Of a stretch of DNA of 64,000 nucleotides, positions 26,053 through 34,313 are shown one piece after another. The notes beneath the pieces are model-generated. The model was not told the origin of the DNA, made no database searches, and saw only the letters and a program-made list of their open reading frames with translations. The stretch lies in assembly GCF_030385785.1 (NCBI RefSeq), contig NZ_JAUEDK010000003.1:1-64000 (forward strand). Reading direction: 5' to 3'. Each line of letters starts with the position of its first letter. Position 1 is the first letter of the stretch. Both the position numbers and the translations under genes were made by a program. The stretch is from Crenobacter oryzisoli (lineage in GTDB: Bacteria > Pseudomonadota > Gammaproteobacteria > Burkholderiales > Chromobacteriaceae).

Positions 26053-26877
26053 ATGGAAACCTTAAGTCCCTCCCCCTCGACCAGCGCCGCCAACCTGAAG
26101 CTGCCGCCGCCGGAAAGCGACAAGTCGCTCGCAGCTCGCGCGATGCCGGTCAGCGAAACGGTGCTCATGCTGCAAGACGGCGCCGGCCCGCTATACGGTC
26201 TGGTGCGCAAGAGCCATGTGCGCACCGAGCAGAACGAATACCTGTGCGTGCAGTTTCGCGGCGTCGCCCGGCTAGTCGACAGCAGCAACTGGCAGCCGCT
26301 CGACAACGTCAGCCACAACTACGCGACGAACGAGCACTGCGCCTGGATCAAGGCCAACTTTCCGAGCCAGTCGGTCAGCTTCGGCCCAAGCACCGGCATC
26401 GTCATCGAGCCGTTGTTTGAACAAAGCGAGCTTGCCAACTATCTGCTCGTGCAGCTGATCAACTGGGCCAAGGCCCACTATCCTGACTACAGTGTTGCCC
26501 CGGGCGCATTCGCGCTGTCCGACAACCTGACCGAGCAGGAGAAGCTGGCACGCCAAGCCTTCTTCGCCGCCCAGGGCTTCGACTTCGAGTGGCTGGACCC
26601 GGAGCAGCGCACCGGCCGCTACAGCAAGGACAAGGTGCACCGGCTGATCGGCATGGCCGACGAGAATGCCGCCAGCGAGATCAGCGGCGCGGCGCTGCTT
26701 GAGAGCATCTCGCGCCAGGAGGCGCACCGCCACGAGTTGGAGGGCCAGCTCGCCAACCTCGATTCGGGGCGCGCCAGCCTGCAGCGCCAGCTGCAGCGCG
26801 AACGCAGCATCAACCAGATCCTGTCCGGCATCCTGCTGACCGTGCTGGTGGCGACGTTATTCTGGGCGATCTGGTAA
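26053..26877 (+). CDS. tail-anchored hypothetical protein with coiled coil
   Basis: 274 residues, not recognised. The N-terminal 30 residues are Ser/Pro-rich and low-complexity. A globular region (about 35-205) includes YLCVQFRGVARL and a helical part (LFEQSELANYLLVQLINWAKAHYP), vaguely like an acetyltransferase end but without clear acetyl-CoA motifs. A charged heptad-like coiled coil (about 215-250) precedes one C-terminal transmembrane helix (about 253-272), so it is probably anchored in the inner membrane by its tail with the rest in the cytosol. Its TAA stop is the left target triplet of MITE copy 4. Confidence 0.6.
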   Translation: METLSPSPSTSAANLKLPPPESDKSLAARAMPVSETVLMLQDGAGPLYGLVRKSHVRTEQNEYLCVQFRGVARLVDSSNWQPLDNVSHNYATNEHCAWIKANFPSQSVSFGPSTGIVIEPLFEQSELANYLLVQLINWAKAHYPDYSVAPGAFALSDNLTEQEKLARQAFFAAQGFDFEWLDPEQRTGRYSKDKVHRLIGMADENAASEISGAALLESISRQEAHRHELEGQLANLDSGRASLQRQLQRERSINQILSGILLTVLVATLFWAIW

Positions 26878-27019
26878 GAACCTGCTCATCATCTTGCTGC
26901 GCCGTCCTGATCGGGGCTCGTGCGCCGCTCGGAACCGTCATGGACACCGAGCCCATTCTGGTTCCTGCGCTGCTCTTCACCTCGCTGAGGGCCGCTCGCG
27001 ACAGATGCTGAGCAGCTTC
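26878..27019 (+). mobile_element. MITE-like element, copy 4 (diverged type)
   Basis: A 142-bp element with ends GAACCTGCTCATCATCTTGC and the partly complementary GCTGAGCAGCTTC, bounded by a 3-bp direct repeat TAA (26875-26877 and 27020-27022). The left TAA is the stop codon of the preceding gene. The core palindrome CATGGACACCGAGCCCATTC corresponds to the CATGTACTC core of copies 1 and 2. The interior is shared with the degenerate copy near 49784. Confidence 0.7.
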
Positions 27020-27041
27020 TAATCGGCCTAACGGCTTACTA

Positions 27042-27060
27042 GGCGGGGAACCCCGCCTTT
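27042..27060. terminator. bidirectional terminator hairpin
   Basis: GGCGGGG (27042-27048) and CCCCGCC (27051-27057), then TTT, between convergent genes. Confidence 0.5.
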
Positions 27061-27061
27061 G

Positions 27062-27922
27062 TCATCGTTGCAGCAACCGCTGCTGCAACCAGCTACCGGC
27101 CGGCCCGAGGCGATGACCGCGCGACCACACCACGTCCACCGCCAGGCTCTTCGGCCAACCGGCCACCGGCAGTTCCACCAATCGCCCGACGGCAAAGCGC
27201 TCGACCAGCCAGCGCGGCAGCTCGGCCCAGCCGAAACCGAACACCGCCATTTCCATCAAGAGCAGATAGCTCGGCGCCGACCAGCAGCGCCCGGCGCCCG
27301 ATGGCGTGACGTCGTCCAGATAGGTGTTGAGGCGGAGCGCGCGATGGCCTGCCAAGTCCTCGGCACTTGGTGCCGCCAGCGCCGCGAGCGGATGGTGACA
27401 GGCCGCGTAGAGACCGATCTGGGCGCGCTCGGCCACTGTCGCCGCGCCGATGTCGGGCGGATACGCCGGCTGAGCCGCCATCAGCCCGAGCTGCGCCCGC
27501 CCTTGCTGGATCAGCGCCAGCACATCGCTGTGCTCGGCGACCAGGCATTCGAACTCCAGCTCGGGATAGCGCTGATCGAGTTCGGTCAGCGTCGCTTCAT
27601 ACTGCACCGACTGGTAGGTGTCGGACACCACCACCGTCAGGCGCGGCTCCATGCCGCCGGCGAGCTGTCCGGCGGCACGGCCGAGCCTGTCGTGCGCAGC
27701 CAGCACCTCGTCGACGCGGCCGAGCAACGCCCGACCCGCCTCGGTCAGCACCGGCTGACGGGCGCTGCGATCAAACAGCGCCACGCCCAGGTCGATTTCC
27801 AGATTGGCGATCGCCTCACTGACGGTGGACTGGCTCTTGCCAAGCTTGCGTGCCGCAGCGCTAAACGAGCCCTGCACGGCGGCCTCGGCGAATGCTTGCA
27901 GCGATTCGGGTGAAAAATTCAT
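27062..27922 (-). CDS. LysR-family regulator, probable controller of the PACE efflux gene
   Basis: 286 residues from the ATG at 27922, chosen because the helix-turn-helix begins there (LQAFAEAAVQGSFSAAARKLGKSQSTVSEAI) and a 10-residue upstream extension is not family-like. The C-terminal two-lobed effector domain occupies about 90-286. It is divergent from a PACE-family efflux gene, an arrangement common for this transporter family (for example the regulator next to aceI). The shared intergenic region (27923-28149) has been invaded by MITE copy 2. Confidence 0.85.
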   Translation of the reverse strand: MNFSPESLQAFAEAAVQGSFSAAARKLGKSQSTVSEAIANLEIDLGVALFDRSARQPVLTEAGRALLGRVDEVLAAHDRLGRAAGQLAGGMEPRLTVVVSDTYQSVQYEATLTELDQRYPELEFECLVAEHSDVLALIQQGRAQLGLMAAQPAYPPDIGAATVAERAQIGLYAACHHPLAALAAPSAEDLAGHRALRLNTYLDDVTPSGAGRCWSAPSYLLLMEMAVFGFGWAELPRWLVERFAVGRLVELPVAGWPKSLAVDVVWSRGHRLGPAGSWLQQRLLQR

Positions 27923-27992
27923 ATCGGTTTTTCCGATGGTGTCTCGTTTCACTCTATCTAGAATGCCGATGAAAATACAAGCCTACCACTCA

Positions 27993-28133
27993 GAACCTGT
28001 TCACGATCTCGCTAACGAAGGGTCAGCCAAGGCGAAATGGCGCGAAACAGCGGAATGTACATGGAGTACATGAGCATGTTGAGCGCCATTTCAACACAGG
28101 ATCACCCGAGTGCAGCAGATCGTGAACAGGTTC
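27993..28133 (-). mobile_element. MITE-like element, copy 2
   Basis: 141 bp, the reverse-complement relative of copy 1. The ends are GAACCTGTTCACGATCT and the complement of GAACCTGTTCACGATCTGC, flanked by TCA on both sides (27990-27992, 28134-28136). It occupies most of the divergent promoter region between the LysR and PACE genes and ends 16 bases before the PACE start codon. Confidence 0.78.
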
Positions 28134-28149
28134 TCACTACCGGGAGCTT

Positions 28150-28596
28150 ATGATGACCAATGACAAATCGCTGAAGGAGCGGCTCTTTCACGCCGCCAGC
28201 TTCGAACTGTTGGCGCTGGCGATCTGCGCGCCGGTGTTCTCTTGGCTGCTTGGCGTGTCGCTCGGCCATATGGGCGCGCTGACCGTGATGATTTCGCTGA
28301 TCGCGATGCTGTGGAACATGCTATTCAACACTCTGTTCGACCGGCTGCAGCGCCACCTGGGTTTTGAACGCAGCCTGCCGGTGCGCATCGGCCACGCGGC
28401 GCTGTTCGAGCTGGGACTAATCTGCGCGGTGGTGCCGCTGGCAGCCTGGTGGCTGGGCGTGAGCCTCTTCGAAGCGCTGCTGCTCGACCTTGGCATCCTG
28501 CTGTTTTTCATGCCATATACGGTGGCATTCAACTGGGTTTATGACATGCTGCGCGACCGCTGGCTCACACGGCGCGAACTCACCGTTAGTACCTGA
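28150..28596 (+). CDS. PACE-family multidrug efflux transporter
   Basis: A 148-residue membrane protein with two tandem bacterial transmembrane pair (BTP) domains: about 10-70 (ERLFHAASFELLALAICAPVFSWLLG, WNMLFNTLFDR) and about 78-140 (VRIGHAALFELGLICAVVP, FNWVYDMLRDR). Both repeats carry the family signature H-A-A-x-FE near the first helix and W-N/W-x-Y-D near the second. AceI-type members export chlorhexidine and short-chain diamines with proton exchange. Only 16 bases separate the MITE from its ATG, so its ribosome site (GGGAGC) lies just outside the element while its promoter may be inside or beyond it. Confidence 0.87.
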   Translation: MMTNDKSLKERLFHAASFELLALAICAPVFSWLLGVSLGHMGALTVMISLIAMLWNMLFNTLFDRLQRHLGFERSLPVRIGHAALFELGLICAVVPLAAWWLGVSLFEALLLDLGILLFFMPYTVAFNWVYDMLRDRWLTRRELTVST

Positions 28597-28617
28597 TTTC
28601 CCTCGCTTCGTCGCCCC

Positions 28618-28646
28618 GTTTCGGCCAGCCAAAGGGTTGGCCGAAC
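28618..28646 (+). other. terminator-like hairpin with GGTTGGCC arm
   Basis: GTTTCGGCCAGCC and GGGTTGGCCGAAC pair with minor mismatches around an AAA loop. It resembles the hairpin at 25526. Confidence 0.45.
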
Positions 28647-28715
28647 ACGTGCTTGCGAGCGCCGAATTCACCCAGCTAGTATCAAAATACACCCCCCGTA
28701 GATAGGAGATCGATC

Positions 28716-29195
28716 ATGACTATGCGCGAATGGCTGATGCTCTACGGGGAAAGTCACCAGCACCCCATCAATATTGTGATCCACAAGGTATGCGTGCCCG
28801 TGATCGTATTCACGGTGCTCGGACTGCTGTGGTGCGTGCCCCTGCCGCCCGCTTGGCGCACGCTGCTGGTATTCAACGGTGTCGGTTATGCGAACCTCGC
28901 AACGCTGGCGGTGCTGTTGGGCCTGGTGTTCTACTCGCGACTGTCGACGCCGATAACCATCGGCATGGCGATGCTGACCTTCACCATGCTGCTGATATTG
29001 GGGCTGATGGAAAAGCACGCGGTCGACTTGCTGACGCTGTCGATGGCCGCGTTCGCGATCGCCTGGGTCTGCCAGTTCATCGGCCACAAGATCGAGGGCC
29101 AGCAGCCGTCGTTCTTCCGCGACCTACAGTTCCTGCTGATCGGTCCGGCGTGGACGCTGGTTCCGTTGTACCGGCGCCTCGGCATTTCCTACTGA
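28716..29195 (+). CDS. Mpo1-like (DUF962) membrane protein
   Basis: A 159-residue member of the Mpo1/YGL010w family. The N-terminal YGESHQHPINIVIHKVCVP segment and the C-terminal IGHKIEGQQPSFFRDLQFLLIGP segment contain the conserved His residues of the family, with four hydrophobic helices between. Yeast Mpo1 is an Fe(II)-dependent dioxygenase acting on 2-hydroxy fatty acids; the bacterial function is untested. TAGGAGAT lies about 7 bases before the ATG. It is probably monocistronic. Confidence 0.85.
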   Translation: MTMREWLMLYGESHQHPINIVIHKVCVPVIVFTVLGLLWCVPLPPAWRTLLVFNGVGYANLATLAVLLGLVFYSRLSTPITIGMAMLTFTMLLILGLMEKHAVDLLTLSMAAFAIAWVCQFIGHKIEGQQPSFFRDLQFLLIGPAWTLVPLYRRLGISY

Positions 29196-29212
29196 GCGCC
29201 GCCGGCAACGAC

Positions 29213-29239
29213 AAAGGCCTACCCGCGGGTTGGCCTTTT
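29213..29239. terminator. bidirectional terminator
   Basis: AAAGGCC...GGCCTTTT with an inner ACCC/GGGT pair. T runs occur on both strands, and it lies between the convergent Mpo1-like and hisP genes. Confidence 0.75.
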
Positions 29240-29257
29240 GCGTGATGCGACGGCGGC

Positions 29258-30025
29258 TTACTTGAGCCGGCCGGACAGGAACTGCGCCAGCCGCTCGCTC
29301 TTCGGGTTCACCAGCACCTCGTGCGGGTGGCCCTCCTCCTCGACCCGCCCCTGATGCAGGAACATCACATGGTTGGACACGTTGCGGGCGAAGCCCATCT
29401 CGTGCGTCACCACCACCATGGTGCGGCCTTCCTCGGCCAACGACTGCATCACCTTCAGCACTTCGCCGACCAATTCCGGATCGAGCGCCGAGGTCGGTTC
29501 GTCGAACAGCATCACCTCCGGCTCCATCGCCAGCGCCCGGGCAATCGCCACGCGCTGTTGCTGGCCGCCGGACAGGTGCGACGGGTACTTCTCCTCGACG
29601 CTCTGCGGCAGGCCGACCTTGGCGAGGTACTTGCGCGCCCGCGCCACCGCCTCGTCCTTCGAGATACCGAGCACGTGCATCGGCGCCTCGATGATGTTCT
29701 CCAGCACCGTCATGTGCGCCCACAGGTTAAAGTGCTGGAACACCATCGACAGCTTGGTGCGCATGCTCTGCAACTGCTTCGGGTCGGCGACGCGCAGCGC
29801 GCCCGTCTTGTCCTTCTCGGTGCGGATCTCGTCGGCGTTCACCGTGATGCGCCCGGAACACGGCTGCTCCAGGAAGTTGATGCAGCGCAGGAAGGTGCTC
29901 TTGCCCGAGCCGGACGAGCCGATGATGCTGATCACGTCGCCGGCCTTGGCCTTCAGCGACACGCCCTTGAGCACCTCGTGGTTACCGTATTTCTTGTGCA
30001 GATCGTCTACAGACAGCTTGTACAT
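29258..30025 (-). CDS. hisP: histidine/basic amino acid ABC transporter ATP-binding protein
   Basis: A 255-residue ATPase of the polar amino acid family. Walker A is GSSGSGKST, the signature [15 protein letters not shown] and Walker [13 protein letters not shown]. The ATG at 30025 is chosen because the domain begins at once ([14 protein letters not shown]) and GGAGAG lies upstream; the longer frame starts within the previous gene. It is the last gene of a binding-protein/permease/permease/ATPase operon whose operator and position beside hutC suggest histidine as the ligand. Confidence 0.87.
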   Translation of the reverse strand: MYKLSVDDLHKKYGNHEVLKGVSLKAKAGDVISIIGSSGSGKSTFLRCINFLEQPCSGRITVNADEIRTEKDKTGALRVADPKQLQSMRTKLSMVFQHFNLWAHMTVLENIIEAPMHVLGISKDEAVARARKYLAKVGLPQSVEEKYPSHLSGGQQQRVAIARALAMEPEVMLFDEPTSALDPELVGEVLKVMQSLAEEGRTMVVVTHEMGFARNVSNHVMFLHQGRVEEEGHPHEVLVNPKSERLAQFLSGRLK

Positions 30026-30074
30026 TTTTGTCTCTCCATCGATGTCGTCGGTCGCAAAGCGGACCCACGCCACC

Positions 30075-30788
30075 TCAATGTCCCATCGGTTTCAGGAAGG
30101 CCAGCCAGCGCAATTCGCAGCGGCGGAAGCCCCACACCAGCGCGAAGGCGATGCAGGCGTACAGGATGGCGGCGATGCCAAAGGCCGAGAACGACGCGTA
30201 GGTCGCCGAGTTCACGTCGCGCGCCACCTTCAGGATGTCCGGCACGGTCGCGGTAAACGCGATCGTGGTCGAATGCAGCATCAGGATCACCTCGTTGCTG
30301 TAATACGGCAGCGCGCGGCGCAGCGCCGAGGGGATGATGATGTGGCGGTACAGCCTCCACTCCGACATGCCATAGGCGCGCGCCGCCTCGATCTCGCCGT
30401 AGGGGATCGAGCGGATCGCCCCGGCGAAGATCTCGGTGGTGTACGCGCAGGTATTGAGCGCGAATGCGAGGATGGTGCAGTTGATGCCCTCGCGGAAGAA
30501 GGCGTCAAGCAGCACATTGTCGCGCACCACCTGCAGGCTGTAGATGCCGGTGTAGCAGATCAACAGCTGGATATAGAGCGGCGTGCCGCGGAACACATAG
30601 GTGTAGAACCACACCGGCCCGCGGATGTAGAGCTTCTCGGACACCCGCGCCACCGACATCGGTACCGCGAGACAGAAGCCGAACGCAATCGATGCAGCCA
30701 ACAGCCACAGCGTCATCGCCACGCCGGACAGACGGTAGCCGTCGCTCCACAGGAAAGCGTGCCAATACTCTTGGAAGATGCCGATCAT
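30075..30788 (-). CDS. hisM: histidine/basic amino acid ABC transporter permease M
   Basis: A 237-residue inner-membrane permease with five or six helices. The family motif [14 protein letters not shown] and the EAA loop [31 protein letters not shown] are both present. It overlaps the end of the other permease gene by four bases and forms the heteromeric channel with it. Confidence 0.87.
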   Translation of the reverse strand: MIGIFQEYWHAFLWSDGYRLSGVAMTLWLLAASIAFGFCLAVPMSVARVSEKLYIRGPVWFYTYVFRGTPLYIQLLICYTGIYSLQVVRDNVLLDAFFREGINCTILAFALNTCAYTTEIFAGAIRSIPYGEIEAARAYGMSEWRLYRHIIIPSALRRALPYYSNEVILMLHSTTIAFTATVPDILKVARDVNSATYASFSAFGIAAILYACIAFALVWGFRRCELRWLAFLKPMGH

Positions 30789-31474
30789 AGCTGGGCCTTT
30801 CTAACGCCGACCGAATAGTGACGCTCCAGCCAGAGCAGCACGAAGTTCGACGCGGTGGTGATGAACAGGTAGACGACGGCACCGACGATGCTGAAGTAGA
30901 ACAGCTGCATCGAGCTCTTGCCGGCATCCTGGGTGACCTTGATGATGTCGATCAGGCCGATGATCGATACCAGCGCGGTGGCCTTGATCATTACCTGCCA
31001 GTTGTTGCCGATGCCCGGCAGCGCGTAGCGCATCATCTGCGGGAACAGCACCCTCAGGAATACCTTCCACGGCGACATGCCGAAGGCGTGCGCCGCTTCG
31101 ATCTGGCCGCGCGGCACCGCTTCGAACGCGCCGCGGAAGGTCTCGGTGAAATAGGCGCCGTAGATGAAGCCGAGCGTGATCACGCCAGCGATGAACGGGT
31201 CGATGTCGACCTGGTTCCAGTGCAGCCAGTCGGTCACTTGGTTGAGCAACAGCTGCAGGCTGTAGAACAGCAGCAGCATGATCACCAGGTCCGGCACGCT
31301 GCGGATCAGCGTGGTGTAGGCGGTGCCGACGAGACGCAGCATGCGGTGGCGGGACAGCTTGGAACTGGCCCCGATCAGGCCGAGCAGCACCGACACCAGC
31401 AGCGACAGCGCGGCAAGCTTGATGGTCGAGACGGTCCCGTCGAGGATCAATGGGCCATAGCCTTGCAGAAACAT
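30785..31474 (-). CDS. hisQ: histidine/basic amino acid ABC transporter permease Q
   Basis: 229 residues from the ATG at 31474, which has AAGGAG upstream; the longer frame enters the hairpin region and is not family-like. Features are IRSVPDLVIMLLLFYSLQ and the EAA loop GQIEAAHAFGMSPWKVFLRVLFPQMMRYALP. It pairs with the M-type permease encoded by the next gene. Confidence 0.87.
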   Translation of the reverse strand: MFLQGYGPLILDGTVSTIKLAALSLLVSVLLGLIGASSKLSRHRMLRLVGTAYTTLIRSVPDLVIMLLLFYSLQLLLNQVTDWLHWNQVDIDPFIAGVITLGFIYGAYFTETFRGAFEAVPRGQIEAAHAFGMSPWKVFLRVLFPQMMRYALPGIGNNWQVMIKATALVSIIGLIDIIKVTQDAGKSSMQLFYFSIVGAVVYLFITTASNFVLLWLERHYSVGVRKAQL

Positions 31475-31521
31475 AATTACCTTACTCCTTTGCCGACAGC
31501 CCGGCGACGCGGGCCATTCTG

Positions 31522-31543
31522 GCGGTGCAGTCAGCTGCACCGC
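31522..31543 (-). other. intercistronic hairpin after the binding-protein gene
   Basis: GCGGTGCAG (31522-31530) and CTGCACCGC (31535-31543) form a perfect 9-bp stem with a 4-base loop. A hairpin here is typical of binding-protein operons, where it protects the upstream mRNA and lowers downstream expression. Confidence 0.6.
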
Positions 31544-31608
31544 GCTTTTTCCCAGCCTTGCCGGACGCCCAGGATTAACCGTGGCGCCGGCACTCGACAA
31601 AGAAGTGC

Positions 31609-32376
31609 TCAGTAAATGCTGAAGGAGAAGTACTTCTGCTGCAGCCGCTTGTGGGTGCCGTCCTTGACCAGCTCGGCGATCGCCTTGTTGATGGCCAGGC
31701 GTAGCTCGTCATCTCCCTTGCGCAGGCCGATTGCGACCCCATGACCCAGCGTCTTCGAGTCCTGCACGGCCGGCCCGGAGAAGCCGAAGCCCTGGCCGTT
31801 TGCCCGCTTCAGGAAGCCGTATTCGCCGGCGACGGCGTCGGAGAAGCTGGCATCAAGCCGGCCGGAGGCGAGGTCCTGGTAGGCCAGCTCGGGGTTCTGG
31901 TATGACACCACATTCACGCCCTTGGGCTCCCAGTAGGTCTTCGCGTAGGTTTCCTGGATCGAGCCCTGCTCCACGCCGACGCGCTTGCCACGCAGCGACG
32001 CCACCGTCGGCAGCAGATTGGACCCGTTGTGAGCGATCAGGTGGTTCGGCGTAGCGTAGATCTTCTCGCTAAAGGCGATTTCCTGCTGGCGCTTCTCGGT
32101 CACCGACATCGACGAGAGCACCGCATCGAATTTGCGGGCCTTGAGGGCGGGGATGATGCCGTCGAAGGCGTTCTCGACCCAGACACACTTGGCATGGAGC
32201 TTGGCGCAGATCGCATTGCCCAGATCAATGTCAAAGCCCGCCAGCTTGCCGTCCGGCGTTTTCGATTCAAACGGGGCGAATGTTGGGTCAACACCGAAGC
32301 GGATGACGCTCGGTTCATTGGCGAAGGCGCCGGTGGCGCACAGGGTCAGGGCGGCGAAAGCGACAAGCTTCTTCAT
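31609..32376 (-). CDS. hisJ: histidine/basic amino acid ABC transporter substrate-binding protein
   Basis: A 255-residue periplasmic protein. The signal peptide (1-19) ends TGAFA, and the mature chain begins NEPSVIRFGVDPTFAPFES, the opening of the HisJ/ArgT family. Further blocks are GFDIDLGNAIC, DGIIPALKARKFDAVLSSMSVTEKR and QGSIQETYAKTYW. The ATG at 32376 has AAGGAG upstream. The operon begins here and is preceded at about 130 bases by a perfect TGTATATACA site, linking it to HutC. HisJ and ArgT bind histidine, lysine, arginine or ornithine; histidine is favoured from context only. Confidence 0.88.
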   Translation of the reverse strand: MKKLVAFAALTLCATGAFANEPSVIRFGVDPTFAPFESKTPDGKLAGFDIDLGNAICAKLHAKCVWVENAFDGIIPALKARKFDAVLSSMSVTEKRQQEIAFSEKIYATPNHLIAHNGSNLLPTVASLRGKRVGVEQGSIQETYAKTYWEPKGVNVVSYQNPELAYQDLASGRLDASFSDAVAGEYGFLKRANGQGFGFSGPAVQDSKTLGHGVAIGLRKGDDELRLAINKAIAELVKDGTHKRLQQKYFSFSIY

Positions 32377-32502
32377 AGTATCTCCTTTGAATTCCATCTC
32401 TGTTGCGCGTGAACTCGGATCGGCCTGCCGGGACTGCATTCCTCATCACCGTGCTCGCGCGACCCTAACAGCCTGGGCCCGGTCTATGCCCGGCTCCAAA
32501 CA

Positions 32503-32512
32503 TGTATATACA
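32503..32512. promoter_or_regulatory. HutC operator 1 (upstream of the transporter operon)
   Basis: TGTATATACA, a perfect palindrome matching the known HutC recognition core, about 130 bases upstream of hisJ in the divergent region 32377-32931. The 555 bases hold no gene that I can support. Confidence 0.65.
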
Positions 32513-32613
32513 AAGCTAAATCGAAATTTCTCAAACTGCAATCGCTTTATCGAACACCGCATCACTTTATCTCAACGGCATGGAAAGAAATGCGACGGGC
32601 AGACCGTCATACT

Positions 32614-32623
32614 TGTATCGACA
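32614..32623. promoter_or_regulatory. possible HutC operator 2 (imperfect)
   Basis: TGTATCGACA, 8 of 10 matches to the palindrome, in the same divergent region. Confidence 0.4.
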
Positions 32624-32799
32624 CACGATCGAAAACAGATGAAAACACCTTAAAAACAGCAGGTTAACTGATAAAATCATTGCTATAGCGAAGGAACCCT
32701 GAATGTTTACCATCAGTAAGCCCCATCCAGGACAAGGCCGATCCTCCGTCCGCAAGCCCCCATTCCGGCGGGTTAAGGTAGCGCCGAACATGTCGACAT

Positions 32800-32809
32800 T
32801 GTCTATACA
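32800..32809. promoter_or_regulatory. HutC operator 3 (upstream of the AstE-like gene)
   Basis: TGTCTATACA (complement TGTATAGACA, identical to the site at 35363), 9 of 10 matches, about 125 bases before the AstE-like start. Confidence 0.6.
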
Positions 32810-32931
32810 AAAAAAGTCCACTAGACTGGATTTCCCCTCGCCAAGGCAGGCACAGGCGCTGGATCGAATAGCGCAGCAATGCCCCGGCCCAATTCGCATC
32901 GTTGGGCGGTGAACGCCCACCAGGAGACAGC

Positions 32932-34056
32932 ATGCACATCCAGCAGCACCCCCTCGTCAGCCCAAGCTGTGGCACCCAGCGCCACGTCACCAGCTTCCAT
33001 TTCGGCGCTGCCCGCGCAGGGGGCTGGCCGCGGAAGGTCTACATCCAGAGCAGCCTGCACGCCGACGAAATCCCCGGCATGCTGGTTTCGCACTACCTGC
33101 GCGAGCTCTTGACCAAGGCAGAAGCGGAGCAGCGCCTGCTCGGCGAGATCGTGCTGGTGCCGGTCGCCAACCCGATCGGCCTCTCGCAGAGCCTGCTGCA
33201 ACAGCCGATCGGCCGGTTCGAGCTCGGCAGCGGCGAGAATTTCAACCGCCACTACCTGTCGCCCGGCGCGGAGCTGGCCGAACGACTCGCCGGCAAGCTG
33301 GGGCCGGACGCGGCGGCCAACAAGCGACTGATCCGTCAGGAACTGGGCGAGCTACTCGCCGCGGCGACGCCGACGACCGAGCTGGAGTCATTGCGGCTGA
33401 CGCTGCACCGCCTGGCGCACGATGCGGACCTGGTCATCGACCTGCACTGCGAATGGGAAGGACTCATGCACATCTACGCGGCGCGAGGCCAGTGGGAGCG
33501 AGTCGAGGAACTGGCCCGCTACCTGGAGTGCCCGGTATCGCTGCTGGCCGACCACTACGGGGATACACCGTTCGACGAAGCCATCTTCATGCCGTGGCAG
33601 GAGCTGCGCCGCCGCTTCCCCGATCATCCGATCCCCTACGACAGCGTCGCGGTGACGGTGGAACTGCGCGGACAGCAGGATGTCACGGCCGAGCTGGCCC
33701 AAAAGGACGCCGCCGCGATCTACGCCTCTCTGGTACGCGCCGGCCTGGTCGAGGACGACGTGCCGCCGCCGGCACCGCTGCCCTACCCGACGACCCCACT
33801 CGAAGGTTCCGAAACAATGAAGGCGCCGAGCTATGGTGTGCTCGTGTTGCGCCTGCCACTGGGCAGTTGGGTCAGCGAGGGCGAGCTGGTCGCCCAGATC
33901 GTCGACCCGGTCGCAGGCCGTACCACCGACGTGCACAGCCCGACCGAAGGGCTGCTCTACGCGACGGTGCGCAAACGCTACGTGATGACCGGCGACAGCG
34001 TCGCCAAGGTGGCGGGCAAAGCCATACTGAAGAAGGGAAAATTGCTGGACGCTTGA
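32932..34056 (+). CDS. succinylglutamate desuccinylase/aspartoacylase family protein
   Basis: A 374-residue zinc carboxypeptidase-like deacylase. Zinc ligands are visible as HADE in IQSSLHADEIPG (His and Glu) and the later His in VIDLHCEWEG. VTVELRG supplies the late-domain segment and the C-terminal beta domain includes HSPTEGLL. The ATG at 32932 has CAGGAGACA upstream. The family hydrolyses N-acyl amino acids. Its position between the histidine transporter and hutC, with a TGTATAGACA site upstream, suggests a role in releasing histidine or glutamate from an acylated form, but the substrate is not known. The TGA stop is the left target triplet of MITE copy 3. Confidence 0.84.
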   Translation: MHIQQHPLVSPSCGTQRHVTSFHFGAARAGGWPRKVYIQSSLHADEIPGMLVSHYLRELLTKAEAEQRLLGEIVLVPVANPIGLSQSLLQQPIGRFELGSGENFNRHYLSPGAELAERLAGKLGPDAAANKRLIRQELGELLAAATPTTELESLRLTLHRLAHDADLVIDLHCEWEGLMHIYAARGQWERVEELARYLECPVSLLADHYGDTPFDEAIFMPWQELRRRFPDHPIPYDSVAVTVELRGQQDVTAELAQKDAAAIYASLVRAGLVEDDVPPPAPLPYPTTPLEGSETMKAPSYGVLVLRLPLGSWVSEGELVAQIVDPVAGRTTDVHSPTEGLLYATVRKRYVMTGDSVAKVAGKAILKKGKLLDA

Positions 34057-34202
34057 GAACTTGTTCACGATCTCGCGAACGAAGGGGCAATGACGCGAAA
34101 AAGCGGAATGGACTCATCGAGTAGATAAGCATGTTGAACGTCATTTCAGTGCAGGATCACCCAAGTTCTAGAAGATCAAACGCAGCAGATCGTGACAGGT
34201 TC
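34057..34202 (-). mobile_element. MITE-like element, copy 3
   Basis: 146 bp with ends GAACTTGTTCACGATCT and the complement of GAACCTGTCACGATCTGC, flanked by TGA on both sides (34054-34056, 34203-34205). The left TGA is the stop codon of the AstE-like gene. It resembles copy 2 in orientation but has small insertions and a decayed core. Confidence 0.72.
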
Positions 34203-34212
34203 TGAGCGATCG

Positions 34213-34238
34213 CCCCGGCCCCGATTCAAGGGCCGGGG
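34213..34238. other. terminator-like hairpin upstream of hutC
   Basis: CCCCGGCCC (34213-34221) and GGGCCGGGG (34230-34238) form a perfect 9-bp stem without a T run. It probably marks the end of the AstE-like transcript. Confidence 0.5.
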
Positions 34239-34257
34239 TAGGCATGCCACGGCAAAT

Positions 34258-34267
34258 TGACTATACA
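34258..34267. promoter_or_regulatory. HutC operator 4 (hutC promoter)
   Basis: TGACTATACA, 8 of 10 matches, overlaps a TTGACT -35-like hexamer (34257-34262). A TATAGT -10-like hexamer is at 34282-34287, a few dozen bases before hutC, consistent with autoregulation. Confidence 0.5.
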
Positions 34268-34313
34268 AGCATAGAGCGTGCTATAGTTTGTCGTCACCTC
34301 CCATACCCGCGCC

